Positions 27,651 to 34,577 of a stretch of DNA of 64,000 nucleotides are shown piece after piece. Below the pieces are notes generated by a model, which saw only the letters and a list, made by a program, of their open reading frames with translations, searched no databases and was not told the DNA's origin. The stretch comes from DATEDA01 sp963754305. GTDB lineage: Bacteria > Pseudomonadota > Gammaproteobacteria > Burkholderiales > SG8-39. The stretch is taken from contig CAVWFR010000039.1 of NCBI GenBank assembly GCA_963754305.1, positions 25,542 to 89,541 on the forward strand. Direction: 5' to 3'. The translations under genes were made by a program, and so were the position numbers. How positions within the stretch are numbered: the first letter of the stretch is position 1; each line of letters begins with the position of its first letter.

Positions 27651-28880
27651 GTGTTTCTCCGCAAGAGCGCCGCGCTGGCTGGGGGCGCGCTCGCCGGCGG
27701 GAGCGTCGCATCGACCGCGCGTGGCGCGCCGCTCCCGATCCAGCCCGCGACCGGGGAGATGGGCCGGCCGATCGAGCAGTGGGGATATGGATCCCCGTCG
27801 AAGTTCGAGAAGCAGGTCGCGCGCCGCCGCACCGATGTCCTGACGAACCGGCAGAACTGGTCGGACTGGAGCATGAGCCCGCTTCAGCACCAGCATGGCA
27901 TCGTCACCCCGAATGGCGTGATCTTCGAGCGCCACCACGCCGGCACACCGGACATCGATCCGGCGACGCACCGGCTGGTGGTACACGGCATGGTCCGCCA
28001 GCCGCTCGAGTTCTCCATGAGCGACCTGATGCGCTACCCGTCGGTGTCGCGCTTCTACTTTCTCGAGTGCTCCGGGAACGGTCTCACCAACTGGGTCAAG
28101 ACGTCCTCGCAGACTGTGCAGCAGTCGCACGGCCTGCTCTCCGGCGGCCAGTGGACCGGCATCCCGGTGTCGTGGCTGCTCGACGAAGCGGGTTTGCAGC
28201 CCGCCGCCAAATGGGTGCTGTTCGAAGGCGCCGACGGCTCGGCTCACACGCGGTCCGTGCCGATCGGCAAGGTGATGGACGACGTCCTGATCGTCTACGG
28301 CGCGAACGGCGAGATGCTGCGCCCCGAGAACGGCTATCCGCTGCGGGCTTTCGTCCCGGGCTGGGAGGGAAACGTCTCGGTCAAATGGCTGCGGCGCATC
28401 AAGGTGTCGGACCAGCCGTGGCACTTCCGCAGCGAGACCGCGCGCTACAGCGATCCGCTGCCCGACGGCAGATGGCGCCAGTTCAGCTTCGAGATGGAGT
28501 GCAAGTCGGTCATCACCCGGCCGTCCGGCGAGATGAAGCTCGACCGGCCGGGATCGGTCGAGATCATCGGCTTCGCGTGGTCCGGCAACGGGCGGATCAC
28601 CGCCGTCGACGTCTCCGTGGACGGTGGGCGCAACTGGCAGCAGGCCGAGCTCGAGGCGCCGGTGCTCGACAAGATGCTGACGCGCTTTCGGTATCGCTGG
28701 AACTGGGACGGTGCTCCCGCGGTGCTCCAGAGCCGCGCGGTGGACTCGACCGGCTACGTGCAGCCGGCAGTGGCGGACCTGCAGAAGACCCGCTTCACGA
28801 CCGGGTTCATCCAGCACCACAACGGCATCCAGTCCTGGTCGATCAGCCCGGCGGGCGAGGTGAAATATGCGCTCGTATAG
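27651..28880 (+). CDS. soxC: SoxC/SorA-like molybdenum sulfite or sulfane dehydrogenase
   Basis: 409 residues as an uninterrupted frame; the real start is probably at 27560 through a one-base frameshift (see the separate leader entry). Sulfite-oxidase-fold enzyme with a single molybdopterin; the Mo-ligand Cys is C140 in FLECSGNG. The C-terminal dimerisation domain (GSVEIIGFAWSGNGRITAVDVSVDGGRNW region, about 290-320) is present. The Tat motif RRVFLRK indicates export of the folded enzyme. Paired with a cytochrome gene as in SoxCD (sulfane dehydrogenase) or SorAB (sulfite dehydrogenase); the length and GNGLTNWVK segment favour SoxC. No soxXYZAB genes are in the window. Confidence 0.88.
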   Translation: MFLRKSAALAGGALAGGSVASTARGAPLPIQPATGEMGRPIEQWGYGSPSKFEKQVARRRTDVLTNRQNWSDWSMSPLQHQHGIVTPNGVIFERHHAGTPDIDPATHRLVVHGMVRQPLEFSMSDLMRYPSVSRFYFLECSGNGLTNWVKTSSQTVQQSHGLLSGGQWTGIPVSWLLDEAGLQPAAKWVLFEGADGSAHTRSVPIGKVMDDVLIVYGANGEMLRPENGYPLRAFVPGWEGNVSVKWLRRIKVSDQPWHFRSETARYSDPLPDGRWRQFSFEMECKSVITRPSGEMKLDRPGSVEIIGFAWSGNGRITAVDVSVDGGRNWQQAELEAPVLDKMLTRFRYRWNWDGAPAVLQSRAVDSTGYVQPAVADLQKTRFTTGFIQHHNGIQSWSISPAGEVKYALV

Positions 28881-29454
28881 CATCCTGCTGGGAGCCGCGG
28901 CCCTCGCGCTCGCCGGTTGCGCCTCGATGGAGCACACGACGTCGACGCCGGCGAAGCCGGCGGCCGGCTACGGCAAGCCGATCAGCGACGCCGACATCGC
29001 GCCGTGGAACATCGACATCCGCACCTCGGACGGCCGCGGGCTGCCGCCGGGAAGCGGCACCGCGGCGCAAGGCAAGAGCATCTACGACGCCAAGTGCCTC
29101 GCCTGTCACGGTGCCGACGCCAAGGGCGGTGCCGTGTACGGGACGATGGTCGGCGGGATCGGATCGTTCACCACCAACACCCGCATCCTGACCCCGGGCA
29201 GCATGTATCCGTATGCGCCCATCCTCTTCGACTACATCCGGCGCACGATGCCGATGGACCGGCCGCAAAGCCTGACGGCGAACGAGGTCTACGCGCTCTC
29301 GGCCTATATCCTCAACCTGAACGGCCTCGTGCCGGCCGACGCCGTCATGGACGCGAAGACGCTGCCCGCGGTCCAGATGCCGAACCGCAACGGGTTCGTC
29401 GTCGACGACCGGCCGGACGCCAAAGCGGTACGCTGCATGACGAACTGCAAGTAG
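28867..29454 (+). CDS. soxD: SoxD/SorB-like cytochrome c lipoprotein
   Basis: 195 residues overlapping soxC by 14 bases. The lipobox LALAGC (Cys18) predicts a membrane-anchored lipoprotein. One haem site C77-L-A-C80-H81 is followed by a likely axial Met in RRTMPMDRPQSL (M128 or M130). It would take electrons from the SoxC molybdenum centre. Classical SoxD has two haem domains and is clearly longer, so this is a short single-haem version. Two extra Cys near the C-terminus (RCMTNCK) may form a disulfide. Confidence 0.85.
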   Translation: MRSYSILLGAAALALAGCASMEHTTSTPAKPAAGYGKPISDADIAPWNIDIRTSDGRGLPPGSGTAAQGKSIYDAKCLACHGADAKGGAVYGTMVGGIGSFTTNTRILTPGSMYPYAPILFDYIRRTMPMDRPQSLTANEVYALSAYILNLNGLVPADAVMDAKTLPAVQMPNRNGFVVDDRPDAKAVRCMTNCK

Positions 29455-29472
29455 CGACGTGCGGGGGGCTGC

Positions 29473-29519
29473 GAACGGCGACCGGCCAAGGTACGTACCC
29501 GGTCGCCGTTCTTATTCTT
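29473..29519 (+). terminator. Rho-independent terminator after soxD
   Basis: A perfect 13-base stem, gaacggcgaccgg (29473-29485) with ccggtcgccgttc (29499-29511), a 13-base loop and a T-rich tail (ttattctt). It separates the soxCD unit from the Rieske operon. Confidence 0.85.
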
Positions 29520-29623
29520 GGCTGCGCCGGACGCCTGTTTCCTGTGGAAACACAGCCTCGGCGCCGGATGGGCGCCCGCGGCATATCGATCGACAAATTA
29601 GTGATTTAGCCCGAGGAGCAGCG

Positions 29624-29639
29624 TGGCACAGAATCTGCG
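29624..29639 (+). promoter_or_regulatory. Candidate sigma-54 promoter of the Rieske/ABC operon
   Basis: TGGCACAGAATCTGCG keeps the invariant GG and GC with 10 bases between them and the full TGGCAC half. It differs from the -12 consensus in one T. It lies 98 bases before the alpha-subunit start and after the soxD terminator. Confidence 0.55.
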
Positions 29640-29721
29640 TTCGGTTTCGAGTTTGGTTTTGAAATGAGCTTCGGCTGAAATCCTATCGTCCCGACCCCTG
29701 GGCAACTGCAGGAGCACGCAT

Positions 29722-30933
29722 ATGGCCAAGACCGCAGCCGACTGGGCGGCGCGACCCAAGTTCCCGCCGACGCACTACGTCGACTCCCGCATCTACACCG
29801 ACCAGGCGATCTTCGAGGCGGAGCGGGAGCAGCTCTTCCGCTCGAGCTGGATCATCGCCTGTCACGAGTCGGAGCTCCCGCATCCCTTCGATTACCGCCT
29901 CTTCACCCATCCGTCCGGCGTGCCCCTCCTGGTGGTGCGCGGTGACGACGCGAAGGTGCGGACCTTCTACAACATCTGCCCGCACCGCGGCAACACCATC
30001 CTGTACGACCCGGCGGGAAACGCGAAGCGGATGACCTGCATCTTCCACCAGTGGTCGTTCGACACCCGCGGCGCGTGCGTCGACATCTCGCGCGGCGAGC
30101 AGGGCTACCAGGACCGCTACGGGAAAGGGGACGCCAGCCTGCGCGAGGTGCGGACCGAGGTCGCGTTCGGCGGGTTCGTCTGGATCAACGTGGACGACGG
30201 CGCGGCGAGCCTGCGCGAATTCATCGGCGGCGCGATGGACATCCTCGAGCCCTACATGCAGGAGCCGCTGGAGGTGTTCCACTTCCACAAGGCGGTCGTG
30301 CAGACGAACTTCAAGCTCTGGCACGACACGAACAGCGAGTTCTATCACGACTATCTGCACTACTTCAACCGCATCACCGGGATGATGCAGCCCGGCTACT
30401 TCGAGCGGAAGTACACGCCGTTCCCGAACGGGCACGCGACCGTCGGCTCGATGCAGATCCGGTACGACAAGTACGAGGGCAGCGCCGAGCGTGCGGTCGG
30501 CTGGCCGGGGCTCGCGCGCGGCGGCTGGTACATGGTCGACGTCTTTCCCGCCATGACCTACAACCTGCGCACCTCGGTGCTGCGGATCGACACGTCGATT
30601 CCGCTGGGGCCGAATCGGGTGCTGATCGAGTTCCGCGGTCTCGGGCTCAAGCGCGACACGCCGCAAGAGCGGGCGCAGCGCATCTTCGATCACAACATGA
30701 TCTGGGGTCCGTTCGGTCGCAACCTCCACGAAGACCTCCTCGGCGTTCACGGCCAGGGCCGCGCGATGCGCGACGGCACCGACTCCCGCTGGGTCATCCA
30801 GGGCCGGGAGGAGAACAGCACCATCCACGACGAGGTCGGCATGCGTCACTACTACGCGGAGTGGAGCCACCGCATGGGCCGCAGCTCGTACGATCCGTAC
30901 GACGAGGGCAAGCCGGTGCGCGCGGCGGCCTAG
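29722..30933 (+). CDS. Rieske non-haem iron oxygenase, large (alpha) subunit
   Basis: 403 residues. Ring-hydroxylating-oxygenase fold: Rieske [2Fe-2S] ligands C86, H88, C106, H109 (CPHRG ... CIFHQW, CxH-x17-CxxH) and a catalytic domain with iron ligands probably H209 and H213 in SEFYHDYLHYF. The acid before them is E206 rather than the usual Asp, and the His spacing is one residue shorter than in naphthalene dioxygenase. The sequence resembles, from memory, the methanesulfonate monooxygenase (MsmA) branch more than aromatic dioxygenases, but that enzyme is reported with a longer Rieske spacing. First gene of the operon; substrate unknown, a C-S compound is my inference from the sulfite-oxidising neighbours. 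Confidence 0.85.
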   Translation: MAKTAADWAARPKFPPTHYVDSRIYTDQAIFEAEREQLFRSSWIIACHESELPHPFDYRLFTHPSGVPLLVVRGDDAKVRTFYNICPHRGNTILYDPAGNAKRMTCIFHQWSFDTRGACVDISRGEQGYQDRYGKGDASLREVRTEVAFGGFVWINVDDGAASLREFIGGAMDILEPYMQEPLEVFHFHKAVVQTNFKLWHDTNSEFYHDYLHYFNRITGMMQPGYFERKYTPFPNGHATVGSMQIRYDKYEGSAERAVGWPGLARGGWYMVDVFPAMTYNLRTSVLRIDTSIPLGPNRVLIEFRGLGLKRDTPQERAQRIFDHNMIWGPFGRNLHEDLLGVHGQGRAMRDGTDSRWVIQGREENSTIHDEVGMRHYYAEWSHRMGRSSYDPYDEGKPVRAAA

Positions 30934-30943
30934 CCAGGCGGTC

Positions 30944-31414
30944 ATGGCGAGCCTGGACGAGCGCAAGGCGGTCGAGGAGCTGGTCTACCGGACGTGCCTC
31001 GCCCTGGACGCGAAGGACTGGAACGGCTTTCTCGAGCTGTGCGACCCGGCGTTCCGCTACACGATCAGCACGTACAGCCCCGAGATCCGCAAGGAGATGG
31101 TGTGGCTGGACCACGACCGAGCGGGCATGACCACGCTGTTCACGAACCTCCCCAAGCACAACAGCGACCATTCGCCGATCACGCGCCATGCAACCGTCTA
31201 CACCGTGGACGTGGATGAGGCGACCGGCGAGGCGCAGGCCGTTTCGGCGCTCCAGGTGTTCAAGACGGCGCTCGACGGCGGCGCAACCGAGCTCTTCGCC
31301 GTGGGCCGGTTCCACGACACCGTGAAGCTGAACCCCGGTAGTCCCAAACTGGTCAAGCGAATTGTCCGCCTCGAGACGCGCCTGCTCGGCTTCGGCTATC
31401 ACGTCCCCTTCTGA
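30944..31414 (+). CDS. Oxygenase small (beta) subunit
   Basis: 156 residues of the SnoaL/NTF2-like beta-subunit fold: N-terminal helices (KAVEELVYRTCLALDAKDWNGFLELCDP region), then strands, ending in the typical TRLLGFGYHVPF. Beta subunits of ring-hydroxylating oxygenases are structural partners of the alpha subunit in an alpha3beta3 hexamer. It follows the alpha gene after 10 bases and the stop directly precedes the reductase ATG. Similar small subunits occur in methanesulfonate monooxygenase (MsmB) and aromatic dioxygenases. Confidence 0.82.
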   Translation: MASLDERKAVEELVYRTCLALDAKDWNGFLELCDPAFRYTISTYSPEIRKEMVWLDHDRAGMTTLFTNLPKHNSDHSPITRHATVYTVDVDEATGEAQAVSALQVFKTALDGGATELFAVGRFHDTVKLNPGSPKLVKRIVRLETRLLGFGYHVPF

Positions 31415-32455
31415 ATGAGAGTCCAGATCAACGCGCGCAACCGCGCCTTCGAATTCGACGCCGCGCCGGGCGAGAAGATCCTCTACGCGGGGCTGCGCGC
31501 GCGGATCGATCTGCCGTACGAATGTGCGACCGGCACCTGCGGCACCTGCAAGGCGCGGCTGGTCGGCGGGCGCATCGACGACGGCTGGCCCGAGGCCGCC
31601 GGGCGCAAGTACCTCAAGGCGGCCGGCGAGTTCCTCATGTGCCAGTGCGCGGCGGCGGAAGACGTGACCGCCGAGGTGGGGAGCTTCGTGTACACGATGG
31701 ACCCCGGCGCGTGCCCCGCCGACAGCGCCGGCGGGGTCATCGCGGGCGCGCATGCCCTGACGCGGGACGTGATCGCGCTCGAGATCGCGCTCGACCGCCC
31801 GCTCGACTTCGACGCCGGGCAGTTCATGGCGATGAGCGTTCCCGGCGTCCCGGGCTTTCGCGGCTACTCGATGGTCAACTTCGGCCGCCGCGCGCGCACG
31901 CTCGACTTCGTCGTGAAGAAGAAGCCGGGCGGCGGGGTGTCCGAGTGGTTGTTCGACCGGTCGCCGGCCGATGCGCGCGTGGCGCTTTTCGGGCCGTTCG
32001 GCAAAGCAACGTTCCACCCCAACCTGGGCAAGCACATCCTCTGCATCGCCGGCGGCAGCGGCATCGCGGGCATGATGGCGATCGTGTCGCGCGCGTGCGA
32101 GGAGCGCTACTTCTCGCAGTTTCGCGGCGACGTCTTCTTCGGCGTCCGGACCCTGGACGATGCGTTCTATCTCGAGCAGCTCGCGGCGTTCCGGCGCGAG
32201 TTCGCCGACGGGCTGTCGATCACGGTAGCGCTCTCGGACGAAGACGTGCCGGCCGGTGCGGCGTCGAAGCATCCGCTGCTCCGGTTCGAGCGCGGACTGG
32301 TGCACGAGGTGGCGAAGCGCGCGATGGCGGGGCGGTTTCAGAACGTGCGCGCGTATCTCGCCGGTCCGCCGCCCGCGGTGGACGCCGCGATCCGCTTCCT
32401 GCTGCTCGAAGCGAAGCTCACCGCGGACAACATCCGCTACGACAAGTTCAGCTGA
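31415..32455 (+). CDS. Oxygenase reductase: plant-type 2Fe-2S ferredoxin plus FAD/NAD domain
   Basis: 346 residues. An N-terminal [2Fe-2S] domain has C37-x4-C42-x2-C45 (ECATGTCGTC) and C76. The FAD-binding motif RGYSM is at 149-153 and the NAD-binding glycine motif GGSGIAGM at 213-220. It would pass electrons from NAD(P)H to the Rieske ferredoxin. The layout is that of MmoC, XylA and MsmD-type reductases. The start is immediately after the beta-subunit stop and its own stop overlaps the next start by one base. Confidence 0.88.
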   Translation: MRVQINARNRAFEFDAAPGEKILYAGLRARIDLPYECATGTCGTCKARLVGGRIDDGWPEAAGRKYLKAAGEFLMCQCAAAEDVTAEVGSFVYTMDPGACPADSAGGVIAGAHALTRDVIALEIALDRPLDFDAGQFMAMSVPGVPGFRGYSMVNFGRRARTLDFVVKKKPGGGVSEWLFDRSPADARVALFGPFGKATFHPNLGKHILCIAGGSGIAGMMAIVSRACEERYFSQFRGDVFFGVRTLDDAFYLEQLAAFRREFADGLSITVALSDEDVPAGAASKHPLLRFERGLVHEVAKRAMAGRFQNVRAYLAGPPPAVDAAIRFLLLEAKLTADNIRYDKFS

Positions 32456-33183
32456 TGGCCAAGAGCTTCATCTGCCGTGCGGGGGACATCCCGGCCAACG
32501 GGATGAAGGAGTGCGAGGCCGAGGGCGGGCGGAAGCTCCTCATCGCCAACTCGGGCAACGAGTTCTATGCCTACCAGGCGATCTGCCCGCACCAGGACGT
32601 GCCGCTCTGCGAGGGACTCTACGACGGCGCGATCCTCACCTGCCACATGCACCTGTGGCAGTGGGACATCCGTACCGGCGCGCCGGTCGGGCTCGCGGAG
32701 ACGGCGCTCGAGCGGTACGACCTGTCGGTCGAGGACGACTCGATCTACATCCAGTCGAAGAGCGCGCTCGACGTCGGGGATCTCTTCACCGGCGCCTCCG
32801 AGGCGACGCTCGCCGAGCTCGCCGCGCTCGCGCGCCGCGAGGAGTACGACGGCGGTGCGACGATCTACGCGGTCGGCGATCCGGCCGACGACTTCTTCGT
32901 GCTGGACTCGGGCCGAGTCGAGTTCCGGATCGGCCGCGACGAGCGGACGAGCCCGGCCGGGTTCATGCTGCGCAAGGGCGAGGTGTTCGGGTGGGCGGCG
33001 CTGCTCGACAGCCACCCGCGCCGGATCGCGAGCGCCCGGTGCGAAGAGCGCTCGGCGGTGCTGCGGATCGACGGCAAGCGGACGCTCGCGACGCTCGCGG
33101 CCGATCCCGCGTCGGGGTATCTGGTGATGAAGCGGCTCTCGGCGCTGATCGCGCGCTACCTCGCCGAGCCGGGGGCGAAGTGA
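32455..33183 (+). CDS. Rieske ferredoxin fused to a cyclic-nucleotide-binding-like domain
   Basis: 242 residues in two clear parts. Residues 1-103 form a Rieske ferredoxin (T4moC/BphF type) with ligands C44, H46, C63, H66 (ICPHQDVPLC and TCHMHLWQWD). Residues 108-240 form a CNB (CAP_ED) domain: LARREEYDGGATIYAVGDPADDFFVLDSG, then a phosphate-binding-cassette-like segment GEVFGWAALLDSHPRRIASA (175-194). The Glu that binds the ribose in true cAMP receptors is Trp180 here. There is no helix-turn-helix. The ferredoxin should feed the oxygenase; the CNB domain may gate electron flow or link it to the transporter. I know no described protein of this type. Confidence 0.85.
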   Translation: MAKSFICRAGDIPANGMKECEAEGGRKLLIANSGNEFYAYQAICPHQDVPLCEGLYDGAILTCHMHLWQWDIRTGAPVGLAETALERYDLSVEDDSIYIQSKSALDVGDLFTGASEATLAELAALARREEYDGGATIYAVGDPADDFFVLDSGRVEFRIGRDERTSPAGFMLRKGEVFGWAALLDSHPRRIASARCEERSAVLRIDGKRTLATLAADPASGYLVMKRLSALIARYLAEPGAK

Positions 33184-33265
33184 CAAACGCAGCATGAAGG
33201 TTCGAGCAGAAAGATCCGCAGGCGGCATCGGGATGCGGTCGCAACACACACCAAAGGAGGACGTC

Positions 33266-34387
33266 ATGAAAGCACGAGCTGCACTCCGCTGGGCGCTCGC
33301 GGTGCTCGCACCGCTAGCCCTGGCAACCGGGTTCGCGTACGCGCAGGACGACTACGGCAAGCCGGGCGGTCCGGTGAAGCTCACGGTCGGCTACCAGCCC
33401 TACTACACCCAGTCCTGGTCGGGCGTGGTCATGCGCGGCAAGAAGTTCTACGAGAAGTACCTGCCGCCGGGCTCGCAGATCGAGTTCCAGATCGGGTTGC
33501 AGGGCGCGATCATCGTCAACAACATGCTGGCCGGGAAGCAGTCGATCGGCTACATGGGCGACATGCCGGCGATCGTGTCCACGACCAAGACCGAGACCGC
33601 CGATATCCGCCTGGTGGCGAACCTCGGGCTCGCGTTCGACCAGTGCAACATCTTCCTCGCGCGGAACGACGCGCCGCAGTTCGGCTCGCCGAAGGATTTC
33701 ATCAAGTGGATCGACGGCAAGACGGTCGCGGTGCCGAAGGGCAGCTGCACCGACCGGTTCGCGCAGGCGACGTTCAAGAAGGAGAGCGTGAACCCGAAGG
33801 AGTACCTGAACCAGAACATCGAGGTGATCACGTCCAACTTTCGCGCCGGCAAGATCGACGCGGCGGTGATCTGGGAGCCGACCGCCTCGCGGCTGGTGCA
33901 GGAAGGCCTCGCCCGGCGCGTCGCCTCGGGCGCGAGCGTGCAGGAAAACGACGGCGGCTTCCTCGCCATGCGCGCCGACCTGATCAAGGCCCGGCCGGAC
34001 GTGGTGAAGGGCTGGCTGCAGGCGGAGCTCGACGCGCAGCTCTTCCTCGCCGACCCGAAGAACGCGCCGGAAGTGATCAAGATGGCGAAGGAGCAGACGA
34101 CCGGGTTCTCGGAGCGCGCGCTGTGGTTCTCCCTCTACGGCACTTACCCGCCGGCCTCGGGCGGCTGGCCGGTGCGGAACCAGCTGCACTACACGTTCAC
34201 GCCGGAAGCGCGCGAGTTGATCAAGCGCGCGGCGACGTTCCTGCACTCGATCAAGAGCATCAATGTCGAGCAGGTCCGCCCCGAGGCGATCGACGCGAGC
34301 TGGACCGAGCAGGTGCTGAAGGAGCGCAACGTCAAGGCGCCGGTCGGCGAAGTGAAGGGGCTCCCCGACGGCCAGGCGCCGAAGTGA
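33266..34387 (+). CDS. ABC transporter substrate-binding protein (NitT/TauT type)
   Basis: 373 residues with a signal peptide cleaved after AYA (about residue 24). The family traits of nitrate/taurine/sulfonate binding proteins are present: VGYQPYYTQSWSGVVM at the start, QSIGYMGDMPAIVS, KTVAVPKGSCTDRFAQ, and IDAAVIWEPTASRLV. It should deliver an anion, probably an organic sulfonate or similar, to the permeases downstream. The start at 33266 has a perfect AAAGGAGG; the 14 bases around it are identical to those before soxC. Confidence 0.88.
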   Translation: MKARAALRWALAVLAPLALATGFAYAQDDYGKPGGPVKLTVGYQPYYTQSWSGVVMRGKKFYEKYLPPGSQIEFQIGLQGAIIVNNMLAGKQSIGYMGDMPAIVSTTKTETADIRLVANLGLAFDQCNIFLARNDAPQFGSPKDFIKWIDGKTVAVPKGSCTDRFAQATFKKESVNPKEYLNQNIEVITSNFRAGKIDAAVIWEPTASRLVQEGLARRVASGASVQENDGGFLAMRADLIKARPDVVKGWLQAELDAQLFLADPKNAPEVIKMAKEQTTGFSERALWFSLYGTYPPASGGWPVRNQLHYTFTPEARELIKRAATFLHSIKSINVEQVRPEAIDASWTEQVLKERNVKAPVGEVKGLPDGQAPK

Positions 34388-34477
34388 CCGGCCCCGGCAC
34401 TCGCCCGGCGCAGGCCCTCCGGATCGCGCGGCGGTCTCCTCTTGCGTGGCGGGCGAGGGTCGAGCCGCGAGAGGGAG

Positions 34478-34577
34478 ATGGAGCTCACGCTAGGCCAGGC
34501 GGAGCAGGACGCCGACCTCGACGTCCTGCGCGCCGCGACCCCGTTCCGTGATGCCCCGGAGGCGTTGCTGCGCAGCG
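34478..34577 (+). other. Out-of-frame N-terminal part of the CNB-permease
   Basis: From the ATG at 34478 (after GAGGGA) the frame reads MELTLGQAEQ, then VLRAATPFRDAPEALL, exactly the helical start expected of a CNB domain. One base too many between about 34568 and 34577 breaks the frame; the domain continues with AAIAAIARRARYAAGERIY in the next frame. The downstream GTG at 34548 has no ribosome binding site. Confidence 0.65.

Noticed and set aside
29722..30933. Naming the alpha subunit msmA
   Set aside because: The Rieske spacing is the ordinary x17, whereas I recall a longer spacing for methanesulfonate monooxygenase; the substrate is not shown by sequence.
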